DNA of 64,000 bases. Origin: Subtercola lobariae. Lineage in GTDB: Bacteria; Actinomycetota; Actinomycetes; Actinomycetales; Microbacteriaceae. This document shows, piece by piece, positions 52,459 to 60,864 of the stretch; the stretch's first letter is position 1; each line of letters starts with the position of its first letter. Both the position numbers and the translations under genes were made by a program. The DNA lies in contig NZ_BMGP01000002.1 in assembly GCF_014640255.1 (NCBI RefSeq), forward strand, positions 496,001 to 560,000, read 5' to 3'. The notes under the pieces are model-generated. The model searched no databases. It had not been told where the DNA came from and worked only from the letters and a program-made list of their open reading frames with translations.

Positions 52459-52947
52459 ATGAACACCCGACACCAGGCCGATCAGGTCGACGCCGCGTTG
52501 CTGCTCGCGCTCACTGCTGCTCCGGATGCCACGACCGTCGCTCTGGCCGATAAAACCGGCCTGGCGCGCAATACCGTGCGTGCCCGCCAGACCCGCTACG
52601 AAGAAGAAAAGTCACTGCGTTCGTTCGACCGCCGAATCGACCCCGCCTTTCTCGGCTACCCCCTGACGGCCTTCGTCGTGACGACCGTGAAGCAGCGCAA
52701 ACTCGCCGCCGTGGGCGTAGCTCTGAGCCAGATTCCCGAGGTTCTCGAGGTGCAGGGACTCTCAGGCGTAGCCGACCTGCTCATTCAGGTAGCCGCGCGC
52801 GACGCAGACGACCTCTACCGCATCGCCGGCGCCATCCTGAACATCGACGGCGTCAAGCGCACCAACACGGGCCTCGTGATGCGCGACCTCGTGTCGTACC
52901 GCATCACGCCGCTGGTCGAGCGCGTGGCGACCCCCACCCCGCGCTGA
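52459..52947 (+). CDS. Lrp/AsnC-family transcriptional regulator
   Basis: 162 residues. N-terminal HTH (VDAALLLALTAAPDATTVALADKTGLARNTVRARQTRYEEE starts about residue 10) and a C-terminal RAM domain with the amino-acid-binding fold (FVVTTVKQRKLAAVGVAL, LSGVADLLIQVAARDADDL). AGGAG stands 8 nt before ATG. It diverges from the E1-E2-ilvB operon and most likely controls it in response to a branched-chain amino acid or oxoacid, as BkdR-type Lrp proteins do for branched-chain oxoacid dehydrogenases. Confidence 0.93.
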   Translation: MNTRHQADQVDAALLLALTAAPDATTVALADKTGLARNTVRARQTRYEEEKSLRSFDRRIDPAFLGYPLTAFVVTTVKQRKLAAVGVALSQIPEVLEVQGLSGVADLLIQVAARDADDLYRIAGAILNIDGVKRTNTGLVMRDLVSYRITPLVERVATPTPR

Positions 52948-52990
52948 CTCTGCGAGGCAGGCGCGAGGCGATGGCGAACGCCTTAACGGG

Positions 52991-53057
52991 AGAACGGTCG
53001 GAGCTCAGCCGACATGTCCCCGTATTGCGGGGATACGTGCTCTGCTCCGACCGTTCT
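52991..53057. ncRNA. Nested hairpin element, possible structured RNA or mobile-element relic
   Basis: AGAACGGTCGGAGC (52991-53004) pairs perfectly with GCTCCGACCGTTCT (53044-53057). Inside, CCCCG (53018-53022) pairs with CGGGG (53028-53032), extended by several further pairs. The result is a 67-nt long stem with an inner stem-loop. It lies 43 nt after the Lrp gene stop in a 241-nt gap with no gene. There is no T-run, so a simple intrinsic terminator is unlikely. Confidence 0.5.
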
Positions 53058-53110
53058 ACCGCCGACAAGCGAGGCCGCCGACGCGGCGGCTGGCGCGGCG
53101 CGAGAATTCC

Positions 53111-53157
53111 GCGCTGCGCGGTAGTCGCACCAGCCGTGCGCGCTGCGCAGTAGTCGC
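53111..53157. repeat. 18-bp direct repeat
   Basis: GCGCTGCGC(G/A)GTAGTCGC occurs at 53111-53128 and 53140-53157, offset by 29 nt, one mismatch, between the nested hairpin and the citrate-synthase-side hairpin. Confidence 0.6.
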
Positions 53158-53183
53158 GCTCGCCCGGGCGCGCCGGGCGAGCG
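53157..53183. terminator. GC-rich hairpin after prpC
   Basis: CGCTCGCCCGG (53157-53167) and CCGGGCGAGCG (53173-53183) form a perfect 11-bp stem with a GCGCG loop, 5 nt after the prpC stop. It is placed as a terminator of the prp operon, though without a T-run. Confidence 0.6.
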
Positions 53184-53188
53184 GCGGG

Positions 53189-54346
53189 TTAGGCGCGCTC
53201 GGCGAGCGCGGCCGGGTGCCGCTCGTCGACGCCGTTGTAGACGCTCAAGGGGCGAATGAGGGCGTTCGAGGCGAGCTGCTCCATGATGTGCGCGGTCCAC
53301 CCCGTGATGCGCGACGCCACGAAGAGCGGCGTGAACAGCTCGGTGTCGTAGCCGATCAGGTGGTAAGCCGGGCCCGACGGGTAGTCGAGGTTCGGCTGAA
53401 TCGCCTTACGCGACTGCATGGCGTCGTCGAGAGCGACGTACAGGTCGAGCAGCTCTTGTGCGTCATATTCCTCGATCAGGGTGTCGAGCGCCTTCTTCAT
53501 GGTGGGCACGCGCGAGTCGCCGTTCTTGTATACGCGGTGACCGAAGCCCATGATCTTGCGCTTCTCGGCGAGAGCCTGCTCGAGCCACGCCTCGGCCTTG
53601 TCGGCGGTACCGATCTCGTCGAAGATATGCATGACAGCCTCGTTGGCGCCACCGTGCAGCGGGCCCTTCAGGGCGCCGATGCCGGCCACGACCGCCGAGT
53701 ACAGGTCAGACAGCGTGCTCGTGACGACGCGGGTGGTGAACGTCGACGCGTTGAACGAGTGCTCTGCGTAGAGGATCATCGACACGTCGAACGCGTCGAC
53801 CACCACGTCAGAGGGCACTTCGCCGAACGTCATGTACAAGAAGTTCGCCGAGTAGCCGAGGTCTTCGCGCGGCTCCACGACGTCTTGTCCGCGGCGACGA
53901 CGCTGGTCGTACGACACGATGGCCGGCAGCTTGGCGAGCAACGTGATCGACTTCGCCAGGTTCGACGAGGTAGACGAGTCGGCCGTGGTGGGGTCGAGGG
54001 CGCCGATGACGCTGACGGCCGTTCGAACCACGTCCATCGGATGCGCGGTGAGGGGCAGATCGTCGATGACGCGCTTGACCGGGGCATCCAGAGTTCTCTG
54101 CGAACGCTCGGCGGCCGTGAACTCCGCCAGCTGAGCCGCATCGGGCAGCTCGCTGTGCCAGAGCAGGTACGCGACCTCTTCGAACGAACAGGTGGCGGCC
54201 AGCTCTTGAACCGGGTAGCCCCGGTACAGCAGCGAGTTGGTCTCAGGGTTGACCTTCGAAACGGCCGTGTAGTCGACGACCACGCCGGCCAGGCCCTTGT
54301 AGATCTTGACTTCTTCAACAGGTGCAGCAGTAGTTTCAGTGCTCAT
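53189..54346 (-). CDS. prpC: 2-Methylcitrate synthase (citrate synthase family)
   Basis: 385-residue enzyme that joins propionyl-CoA and oxaloacetate into 2-methylcitrate. The citrate-synthase triad is seen: HGGANEAVM (His about 233), GFGHRVYKNGDSR (His about 268) and the Asp in the later LDYPSGPAYHLIGYD stretch. Length and the GLAGVVVDYTAVSKV N-terminus fit the short methylcitrate/citrate synthase group. It closes the prpD-prpB-prpC operon, so methylcitrate synthase is the proper call; it may also have citrate synthase activity. Confidence 0.95.
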   Translation of the reverse strand: MSTETTAAPVEEVKIYKGLAGVVVDYTAVSKVNPETNSLLYRGYPVQELAATCSFEEVAYLLWHSELPDAAQLAEFTAAERSQRTLDAPVKRVIDDLPLTAHPMDVVRTAVSVIGALDPTTADSSTSSNLAKSITLLAKLPAIVSYDQRRRRGQDVVEPREDLGYSANFLYMTFGEVPSDVVVDAFDVSMILYAEHSFNASTFTTRVVTSTLSDLYSAVVAGIGALKGPLHGGANEAVMHIFDEIGTADKAEAWLEQALAEKRKIMGFGHRVYKNGDSRVPTMKKALDTLIEEYDAQELLDLYVALDDAMQSRKAIQPNLDYPSGPAYHLIGYDTELFTPLFVASRITGWTAHIMEQLASNALIRPLSVYNGVDERHPAALAERA

Positions 54347-54385
54347 TTTTCACTCCCTCGTGAGGTGTCTTTCAGTATGCGCGGG

Positions 54386-55291
54386 TCAGCGCGCGATGGG
54401 TACGTCGAAGTTGAACACCGACGTGTCGAAGGCGTTGTACGCCGAGTAGTCGAGCAGTTCGTACAGGCGCTTACGAGTCTGCATGTTCGCCACCTCGTTC
54501 ACCAGCGAACCTTCGCGCACGATCGTGTCGAGCCCGCGCTCGGCGGCGCCCATGGCGAGGCGCAGCAGTGAGACCGGGTAGATCACGATGTTGATGCCCA
54601 CATCGGCGAGCTGCTGGTTGCTGAACAGCTCGCTCTGACCGAACTCGGTCATGTTCGCGAGAATCGGCACATCCACGGCCTTGCGCACGGCTTCGAACTC
54701 GGCGAGGTCACGCATGGCCTCGGGGAAGATCGCGTCGGCGCCCGCATCGACGAGCGCCTTCGCGCGGTCGATTGCCGCGTCGAGCCCGTCGATGGCGCGA
54801 ATGTCGGTACGGGCCATGATCAGCAGGTTGGGGTCGCGACGCGCATCCGCAGCCGCCCGAATACGCTGAGTCGCGGTGCCGGTGTCGACCACCTGCTTGC
54901 CATCGAGGTGGCCACAGCGCTTGGGGTTGACCTGGTCTTCGATGTGGAGACCCGCAACACCGGCGTCTTCGAGGGTCTGGATGGTGCGAGCCACGTTCAT
55001 CGGCTCACCGAATCCGGTGTCGGCATCGACGAGCGCCGGCAGGTTGGTCATGCGTGCGATCTGCTGCGAACGGTTCGCCACCTCGGTGAGCGTGGTGAGG
55101 CCGATGTCGGGCAACCCGAGGTCGGCAGCGATGACCGCACCTGAAATGTAGAGGCCCTCGAAGCCCTTGTCTTCGATGAGCTTGGCGCTCAGCGGATTGA
55201 AGGCGCCCGGGAAGCGCAGCAGTTCGCCGGTGGCGAGCGCGGCCCGAAGGTTCGCGCGCTTTTCGGCGGGAGTGACAGACGAGTACAGCAT
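54386..55291 (-). CDS. prpB: Methylisocitrate lyase
   Basis: 301-residue isocitrate-lyase superfamily enzyme that splits 2-methylisocitrate into pyruvate and succinate. Seen: YISGAVIAADLGLPDIG (about 50-66), DADTGFG (about 88-94, Mg site) and the catalytic loop KRCGH (about 124-128, Cys nucleophile), then IFPEAM. The ATG overlaps the prpD stop in TAATG, so translation is coupled. Confidence 0.97.
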   Translation of the reverse strand: MLYSSVTPAEKRANLRAALATGELLRFPGAFNPLSAKLIEDKGFEGLYISGAVIAADLGLPDIGLTTLTEVANRSQQIARMTNLPALVDADTGFGEPMNVARTIQTLEDAGVAGLHIEDQVNPKRCGHLDGKQVVDTGTATQRIRAAADARRDPNLLIMARTDIRAIDGLDAAIDRAKALVDAGADAIFPEAMRDLAEFEAVRKAVDVPILANMTEFGQSELFSNQQLADVGINIVIYPVSLLRLAMGAAERGLDTIVREGSLVNEVANMQTRKRLYELLDYSAYNAFDTSVFNFDVPIAR

Positions 55292-56796
55292 TAGAACAGA
55301 CCCTTCGGGTTGGCGGCGAGGTTGATGAGCCCAGGCTTCGCGGTGACGGTCAGACCGTACAGTTCGGCCGCATCGAGCTGGGGCAGCCGCTGCACCAGCT
55401 CGAGAAAACGGGTGATTTCGGCCGGCTCGAGAACGCCCTCAGCGAGCGTCTTGAACTTGCCGATGTACTGCTCGCGGGCGAACGGCCGTGCGCCGAGTGG
55501 ATGCGCGTCAGCGACGGCGATCTCGTCGACGATGCGGGTTCCGTCGGTCAGCGTGATCTCCACGCGGCCGCCGAACGCCTTCTCGGCGGGGTCGTTGGAG
55601 TGGTACCGGCGAGTCCACTCGGCGTCTTCTTCGGTGGTGATCTTGTGCCAGAGCTTCACCGTGTCGGGGCGACCTGCACGCTCGGGCGAGTACGAACGCT
55701 CGTGGTGCCATTCGCCGTCTTGCAGCGCAACAGTGAAGATGAACGGAACCGAGTGGTCGAGCGTTTCGCGGCTCGCGGTGGGGTCGTACTTCTGCGGGTC
55801 GTTCGCGCCCGAGCCGATGACGTAGTGCGTGTGGTGGCTCGTGTAGATGACGATCTTCTCTACGCTGTCGGCGGTGACCTCAGGATGCTCGTTGTGCAGC
55901 TTGCGGGCCAGGTCGATCCATGCCTGAGCCTGGTACTCGGCCGAGTGCTCTTTCGTGTAGGAGTCGAGAATGGCGCGCTTGGCCTCACCGGCTTCAGGAA
56001 GAGGTACTTCGTACCGAGCATCCGGGCCGTCGAGCAGCCACGCGATGACGCCGTCTTCGCCTTCGTAGATGGGGGTGGGGCTGGTCTGGCCGCGCATGGC
56101 ACGGTCGACGGCCTCGACGGCCATCTTGCCGGCGAAGGCGGGGGCGTGCGCCTTCCAGGTGGAGATCTCGCCCTTACGCGACTGGCGGGTGGCCGTGGTG
56201 GTGTGCAGCGCCTGGCCGACGGCCTGGAAGATGGTTTCGACGTCGAGGCCGAGCAGGGTGCCGATGCCGGCGGCCGCTGACGGGCCGAGGTGCGCCACGT
56301 GGTCGATCTTGTGCGCGTGCAGGCTGATGGCCTTCACCAGGTCGACCTGAATCTCGTAGCCGGTCGCGATTCCGCGCACCAGGTCGGTTCCGGTGCGGCC
56401 GGCCTGCTGTGCGACAGCCAGGATGGGCGGAATGTTGTCACCCGGGTGCGAGTACTCTGCGGCCAAGAACGTGTCGTGGTAGTCGAGCTCACGAACGGCA
56501 ACGCCGTTCGCCCAGGCAGCCCACTCGGGGCTGTACCGGCCGTCGACACCGAAAACCGTCGAGCCGGGTGCATGCGGGTGGTCGAGCGCCTGAGCGCGGG
56601 CCGCGACAGCGGGGCCGCGGGTGAGTGATGCGGTGGCAACGGCAGCGTTGTCGATGATGCGGTTGATCACCATCTCGCTCACCTCGTCGGTGACGGCTAC
56701 GGGGTCGGCAGCGACCTCGGCGATCTTGTAAGCCAGCTGGTCTTCGCGGGCGAGGTTCTCTTCACTCTTGTAGACACGTACTTCGTGGAGCTTCAT
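55291..56796 (-). CDS. prpD: 2-Methylcitrate dehydratase
   Basis: 501-residue MmgE/PrpD-family dehydratase that converts 2-methylcitrate to 2-methyl-cis-aconitate. Conserved N-terminal pattern [21 protein letters not shown] (starts about 104) carries the active-site Asp/His region, followed by [15 protein letters not shown]. It starts inside the GntR regulator stop (ATGA). The hydratase for the next step (aconitase or AcnD) is not in the window. Confidence 0.96.
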   Translation of the reverse strand: MKLHEVRVYKSEENLAREDQLAYKIAEVAADPVAVTDEVSEMVINRIIDNAAVATASLTRGPAVAARAQALDHPHAPGSTVFGVDGRYSPEWAAWANGVAVRELDYHDTFLAAEYSHPGDNIPPILAVAQQAGRTGTDLVRGIATGYEIQVDLVKAISLHAHKIDHVAHLGPSAAAGIGTLLGLDVETIFQAVGQALHTTTATRQSRKGEISTWKAHAPAFAGKMAVEAVDRAMRGQTSPTPIYEGEDGVIAWLLDGPDARYEVPLPEAGEAKRAILDSYTKEHSAEYQAQAWIDLARKLHNEHPEVTADSVEKIVIYTSHHTHYVIGSGANDPQKYDPTASRETLDHSVPFIFTVALQDGEWHHERSYSPERAGRPDTVKLWHKITTEEDAEWTRRYHSNDPAEKAFGGRVEITLTDGTRIVDEIAVADAHPLGARPFAREQYIGKFKTLAEGVLEPAEITRFLELVQRLPQLDAAELYGLTVTAKPGLINLAANPKGLF

Positions 56797-57608
56797 CGGG
56801 CAGGCACATCTTTCTGTTCAGCGGATTCGGTGATGGATTGAGCAGTAGCGGGTTCGGCAGTAGCGGGTTCGGCAGTAGCGGGTTCGGCAGCAGCGGGCTG
56901 GGCAGCAGCGGGCTGGGCAGCGGCAGGTTCGTCGACGCTCGACTGCGCAGCAGGCGTCAACGTGGTCTCTGACCGAAGCGACCCGAGCGTCGACTGCAGG
57001 CTGCGGTACAGATGCACTCGGGTGGCGTCGGCTGCCAGCCGCACGTCGCCGTCGACGATGGCGTCGACGATCAGCAGATGTTCGCGCGCGGCTTCGAGCA
57101 GGCGAGCGGGGTTGTCGTGCGAGAGCCGGCGCATGCGCGCCAGATGTATGCGCACGCCATTCAGAGCACCGACGAGAAACGGGTTCTGGACGGCGGCGTC
57201 GACAGCGTCATCGAACCGCGCAACGAGGTCGTAGTAGGCCTGCTTCGACGGGTCTGCAGTCGCCAGCAGGGCTGGCACCTCGCGCAGTTCGTCTTGCAGG
57301 GCGCGAAACACAGCAACGTCACGGCGGCTCGCGGCGAGCGCGGCGGCCTGCTGTTCGAGCGCCTGGCGCAGTTCGAAGAGTTCGGTCACGTTCTCGACGG
57401 AGACGGCTGTGACCACCAGCCCGCGACCGCCCTGCGGTTCGGCGAGGCCGTCGGCCACGAGGCGTGCGAGAGCCTCGCGAACCGGGGTGCGCGAGATGCC
57501 GAGGCGACTCGAAAGTTCTACCTCGGCGAGCACCGTTCCGGGCTCGAGATGCCAGCTCAGAATCTCGGAGCGTAACCGGGCATACGCGCTGTCACTAGCG
57601 CGTGCCAC
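56793..57608 (-). CDS. GntR-family regulator of the methylcitrate operon
   Basis: FadR-subfamily GntR regulator, about 271 residues. The wHTH is [20 protein letters not shown]...[19 protein letters not shown] (about 8-53) and the FCD effector domain follows to about 215. The last 40 residues are six pentapeptide repeats of EPATA/QPAAA type, encoded by 15-bp tandem repeats. GTG 57608 is preferred; TTG 57623 lies too near the operator. First gene of the prp operon and probably its repressor, releasing DNA with methylcitrate or a relative. Confidence 0.9.
   Translation of the reverse strand: MARASDSAYARLRSEILSWHLEPGTVLAEVELSSRLGISRTPVREALARLVADGLAEPQGGRGLVVTAVSVENVTELFELRQALEQQAAALAASRRDVAVFRALQDELREVPALLATADPSKQAYYDLVARFDDAVDAAVQNPFLVGALNGVRIHLARMRRLSHDNPARLLEAAREHLLIVDAIVDGDVRLAADATRVHLYRSLQSTLGSLRSETTLTPAAQSSVDEPAAAQPAAAQPAAAEPATAEPATAEPATAQSITESAEQKDVPAR
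56841..56930. repeat. 15-bp tandem repeat in the GntR C-terminus
   Basis: Six units of GGCAGTAGCGGGTTC or variants (starts 56841, 56856, 56871, 56886, 56901, 56916), encoding a tail of E/Q-P-A-x-A pentapeptides. Copy number is likely to vary between strains. Confidence 0.8.
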
Positions 57609-57624
57609 GGTGCACCGATTCAAT

Positions 57625-57700
57625 CTGTGTATACATTGATTGAACTATAACCCTCGCGGGTGACACATTCAAGTGCCATAGCAACTCTATGTATACACAG
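57625..57700 (-). promoter_or_regulatory. prpD: prp operon promoter with paired ATGTATACACAG operators
   Basis: -35 TTGAAT (57667-57672), 17 nt, -10 TATAGT (57644-57649), read leftward. ATGTATACACAG occurs at 57625-57636 on the minus strand, right at the predicted transcription start, and at 57689-57700 on the plus strand, upstream of the -35. Each holds the 8-bp palindrome TGTATACA. This is a textbook layout for autorepression by the GntR protein, possibly with looping. Confidence 0.7.
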
Positions 57701-57703
57701 GCA

Positions 57704-58381
57704 CTACTTCAGGTCAGTCGCCAGAATCTGGTCGGCGACCGCCGTGAGGTCTGCGCCCACAATGTCGGGCTGCGAGCCGATGGGGCTCAGCACTGCGCCG
57801 GGCCGAGCGACGAACGCCGCCTGAAGCGAAGCGGCGAGCGCCCCCGAAACGTCCCACGAGTGAGCTGCGACAAGCCGCACCTCGTCGGGCGAAACGCCAT
57901 AGCGCTCGGCAACCGCGAGGTAGGGGGCAGCGGCCGGCTTGAGTGCTCGCACCGAGTCGGCAGAGATCACGGCATCGAAGTGCTGCCGGATGCCCGCGAA
58001 GGTCAATTGCGCCTCGCCCACCTCTTCGAGCGAATTCACCAACGCAACAACCGTGAGCGGGCTAGCCGCGAGACGTTCGAGCGCCTCGGGCACTTCGGGG
58101 TGCGACGGCAGCTCGGTCATCCGGTCGACCATCGTCGCCGCCTGTTCGTCAGAGAGCGTCACGCCGATGCGAGCAGCGACCATTTTGAGAGCCGCTCGCT
58201 GAGCCGTACGAAAGTCGACGTATTCGCCCGTGAGACCACCGACGAACGAGAGCTGCAGCATCTGCGCGAACCACAGCGGGCGGTATTTCGCGTCACCGAG
58301 CAGCGCGACGAAGTGCTCGTCGAGGGCTTTCAGGTCGAGCAGGGTCTCGTTGACGTCGAACGCGATGACTTTGACACTCAT
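57704..58381 (-). CDS. HAD-family hydrolase, haloacid dehalogenase type II
   Basis: 225-residue HAD enzyme. Nucleophile motif FDVNETLLDL (about 7-16), motif II VVALVNSLEEVG (about 109-120), Lys in RALKPAAAPY and the acidic motif VAAHSWDVSGA. The N-E-T after the nucleophile and AAH-x-W-D are typical of L-2-haloacid dehalogenases, but phosphatases share them. ATG 58381 has GAAAGAG upstream. It is the last gene of the operon that starts with the FAH-fold gene, separated from the alpha/beta-hydrolase by a hairpin. Confidence 0.88.
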   Translation of the reverse strand: MSVKVIAFDVNETLLDLKALDEHFVALLGDAKYRPLWFAQMLQLSFVGGLTGEYVDFRTAQRAALKMVAARIGVTLSDEQAATMVDRMTELPSHPEVPEALERLAASPLTVVALVNSLEEVGEAQLTFAGIRQHFDAVISADSVRALKPAAAPYLAVAERYGVSPDEVRLVAAHSWDVSGALAASLQAAFVARPGAVLSPIGSQPDIVGADLTAVADQILATDLK

Positions 58382-58449
58382 GGGATTCTCTTTCAGTCGG
58401 TTGTGCAATCGGGTGTTCGCAAAAAACGTCGAGCGGTGGTGACGCAGAC

Positions 58450-58482
58450 GTGCCCGCCGCAGAACGCCTCTGCGGCGGGCAC
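58450..58482. terminator. Strong hairpin between hydrolase and HAD genes
   Basis: GTGCCCGCCGCAGA (58450-58463) and TCTGCGGCGGGCAC (58469-58482) form a perfect 14-bp stem with a 5-nt loop just past the alpha/beta-hydrolase stop. It may end most transcripts, so the HAD gene could be less expressed. Confidence 0.75.
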
Positions 58483-58492
58483 GGTTCTTCGA

Positions 58493-59395
58493 TCAGGCCG
58501 AGACGAGCACGCTGCAGCGCAGCGCGAACGCCAGCTCTTCGAGCTGGAACGCGGTGCCGAGGCGGTGAAAGTCGATGCAGTGACCGGTCTGCTTGAACAG
58601 CTTCGCGTCGACCACGGGCGACGATGTGAAGATCTCACCGAACTGCTTGACCTGGTCTTCGTCGGTGATCCAGAGGGCATCGAACTCGGCCTGGCGGCTC
58701 ATCACGGGCACCGTGATCTTGGCGGCGAGTTCGCGCAGGCCCGCGATCCAGGTCGTGGTGATGTCGATCAGCTCGGCACGCGGCACCGGAGCGTTCGAGG
58801 GGTAGCTAGCGGCCGGCATGGCGTCGTCGACAGAATCTGCCGGGCCGAACATGACCTGGTCTTTCATGGGCGTGGGCAGGTCGATGAACGGAATGTCGGG
58901 CAGCGCCTCCCATGCCGCTGCCGACTCCTTCGGCACGTCGAGCAAGCAGCCCGAGACGGCTAGGCCCAGCAGCGGCCACGACGGCTGGCGTGCGGCAATG
59001 GCGGTGGCGATCGCCCCGCCGATGGAGTGGCCGATCAGCACGATGCCGGTGGTGCCGGCGCCGTACTTCTGCCACAGCTCACCGATGGCTCCGTCGAGCA
59101 CCTCGGCGTTCTTCAGAATCGTGGAGTCTTCGGGCGCGAGCGCCGTGCTGCCGGCATAACCGGGCCGGTCGAGGGCGATGATGGGAATGCCCGCGTCGCC
59201 AGCGAGCGTGAGCAGCGAGTGCCCGGGAATGTCGAAGTACTCAGACGTGTAGGTACCGCCGTGCAGGGCGATGATGAGTGGCACGTCTGCTGGATGCTCG
59301 GCGGGCAGAATTGCGCGGCCAGTCAGGTTCAGGCCGCTGAACTCGCCTTCTGACGCGATGGTGTGGCTGATGGGTTCTGACTTCGTTGCGGTCAT
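58493..59395 (-). CDS. Alpha/beta-hydrolase
   Basis: 300-residue hydrolase. Oxyanion segment IIALHGGTYTSEYFD (about 40-54), nucleophile elbow GHSIGG (about 121-126), acid Asp in the later MSRQAEFDALW stretch and His in TGHCIDFHRLG (about 270-280). No signal peptide, so it is cytoplasmic. GAGGAG stands 5 nt before ATG. It lies between the HIT-like and HAD genes in a GntR-controlled operon and probably opens an ester or C-C bond of the same substrate as the FAH-fold enzyme. Confidence 0.9.
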   Translation of the reverse strand: MTATKSEPISHTIASEGEFSGLNLTGRAILPAEHPADVPLIIALHGGTYTSEYFDIPGHSLLTLAGDAGIPIIALDRPGYAGSTALAPEDSTILKNAEVLDGAIGELWQKYGAGTTGIVLIGHSIGGAIATAIAARQPSWPLLGLAVSGCLLDVPKESAAAWEALPDIPFIDLPTPMKDQVMFGPADSVDDAMPAASYPSNAPVPRAELIDITTTWIAGLRELAAKITVPVMSRQAEFDALWITDEDQVKQFGEIFTSSPVVDAKLFKQTGHCIDFHRLGTAFQLEELAFALRCSVLVSA

Positions 59396-59444
59396 GATTT
59401 ACTCCTCATTGAGTGGTTATCCGGGTATTACGGGTGACACAGCA

Positions 59445-59927
59445 CTAATGCCGGGCGACAGCTTCGCGGTACGCGGCCCGCACCTTGGGCACCAGTTTCA
59501 GGGCCTCGGCACGGTCGAGTCGCTCGGCCTTCAGGTTGACGATGTTGCCGCCCCGACGCTCGGGCGCAACATCTTCTCCGCGCGCCGTGACGAGCACATG
59601 AAAGTGCGCGTACGACTCGCCGAAGTTCATGGTGTAGACCGCGAGCGCTCCGGTGGCCTCGGCCACGGCGCCCGTGATGTCTTTCAGGTGCTGGCCGAGC
59701 GAGTCGAGTTCGGCCTGGGTGAGGTCTTGCCAGCCGAGAGCATGCCGACGCACGCGCAGAAAGTACCAACCCGGTACTTCGTAGCCGGTCGGAGCCTCGC
59801 ACGACCAGAGCTCGTCACGAAACACAATGGCCTCTTCGTCGACATTCTCGAGTTTGCAGATCAGGCAATCCGCAGCATCGACGACGGTGTTGGCCGGAAA
59901 TCGGCGGGTGGCCGTGGTGTCGGTCAT
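59445..59927 (-). CDS. HIT-like (histidine triad) protein
   Basis: 160-residue HIT-fold protein. N-terminal CLIC (Cys21, Cys24) fits the zinc pair of the family, RRHALGW (about 61-67) the conserved His, and YAHFHVLV (about 109-116) the HIT motif, where only two of the usual three histidines remain in line. HIT proteins hydrolyse nucleotidyl phosphoramidates or Ap4A. Its place within a catabolic operon, overlapping the FAH-fold gene by 4 nt, is odd; it may clear adenylylated intermediates. Confidence 0.8.
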   Translation of the reverse strand: MTDTTATRRFPANTVVDAADCLICKLENVDEEAIVFRDELWSCEAPTGYEVPGWYFLRVRRHALGWQDLTQAELDSLGQHLKDITGAVAEATGALAVYTMNFGESYAHFHVLVTARGEDVAPERRGGNIVNLKAERLDRAEALKLVPKVRAAYREAVARH

Positions 59928-60772
59928 CGGGCTGCGACGATCGTGCGCAGGGTGCCGATGCCCTCGATGGTCGTTTCGAGCACATCACCGGGCGAGAGGT
60001 GTTCTTTCGGCGTTCTGCCCCAGCCGATACCCGCAGCAGTGCCAGTGTAGATAACGTCGCCTGCTTTCAGGTCGACGCGCTTGGAGAGAAACGACACCAG
60101 CGTCGGCACATCGAAAATAAGGTGTTCGACGTTCGACGACTGCTTCGTGACACCGTTCTGAGTGAACGAGATGTCGAGCTTCAGCGCCGATGTGTCGAAC
60201 TCGTCGATCGACACCAGCCACGGCCCGATGGGCCCGAAGCCGGGCCCCGATTTGCCGAGGCCCATTTGCGGGTTCGCTCCGCCTTCGAACTGAATGACCC
60301 GATCGCTGAAGTCTTGACCCACGGTGAGCGCCGCGACCACAGACCAGGCGTCTTCGACTGACACGTCGAAACAGTCGACGCCGATCACCACAACGAGCTC
60401 CGCCTCCCAGTCGACCGATTCTGACGCAATGCGCAGCACGGCGTCGGGGCCGACGATGCAACTCGAGAACTTCGGAAACACCATCGGGGCGGCCGGCAGG
60501 TCGAGGCCCGACTCCTCGGCGTGGTCAAGATAGTTCAAGCCGATACCGAACCCTTGCACAGGCAGCGGCGTCGGCCTTTGCAGCGCATCAGCGTCGAGTT
60601 CAGGATGCCCGGCAGCACTCACACCGCTCTCCGCGAAGGCCAAGAGCGCGCCCCACTGAGCCCACAACGTTTCGGGGTCTGACGAGAGCGCGCCATCGCT
60701 TGCCCGTTCCACGTCGACCACGTGATTGTCGATGATCAAGCTGATTCGGGAATTGACGACGGCGACCTTCAT
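59924..60772 (-). CDS. Fumarylacetoacetate hydrolase-fold protein
   Basis: 282-residue FAH-family enzyme, metal dependent, that cleaves or decarboxylates acylpyruvate-type compounds. Seen: GIGLNYLDHAEE (about 76-87), SESVDWEAELVVVIG with the metal-binding Glu pair (about 115-130), VGQDFSDRVIQ and the C-terminal GDVIYTGTAAGIGWG (about 236-250). It is the first gene of the operon, preceded by a copy of the GntR-associated site TACGCTATAT. The substrate is probably an oxoacid from ring or chain cleavage. Confidence 0.92.
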   Translation of the reverse strand: MKVAVVNSRISLIIDNHVVDVERASDGALSSDPETLWAQWGALLAFAESGVSAAGHPELDADALQRPTPLPVQGFGIGLNYLDHAEESGLDLPAAPMVFPKFSSCIVGPDAVLRIASESVDWEAELVVVIGVDCFDVSVEDAWSVVAALTVGQDFSDRVIQFEGGANPQMGLGKSGPGFGPIGPWLVSIDEFDTSALKLDISFTQNGVTKQSSNVEHLIFDVPTLVSFLSKRVDLKAGDVIYTGTAAGIGWGRTPKEHLSPGDVLETTIEGIGTLRTIVAAR

Positions 60773-60798
60773 TGGTGCTCCAGTTTCTCGCTACTCGC

Positions 60799-60808
60799 TA
60801 CGCTATAT
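60799..60808. promoter_or_regulatory. TACGCTATAT operator copy 1
   Basis: This decamer lies 27 nt upstream of the FAH-fold gene start. Its exact complement occurs at 61602-61611 ahead of the GntR gene, so one regulator may bind both. Confidence 0.5.
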
Positions 60809-60864
60809 CGGCCATCGTGGCACACATTTCTGGGAGTAACAACTTGCCGCATTTCCCCTCAGCT

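Noticed and set aside
53216-54571. 451-residue plus-strand frame over prpC
   Set aside because: Shadow of prpC; the citrate synthase motifs are on the minus strand.
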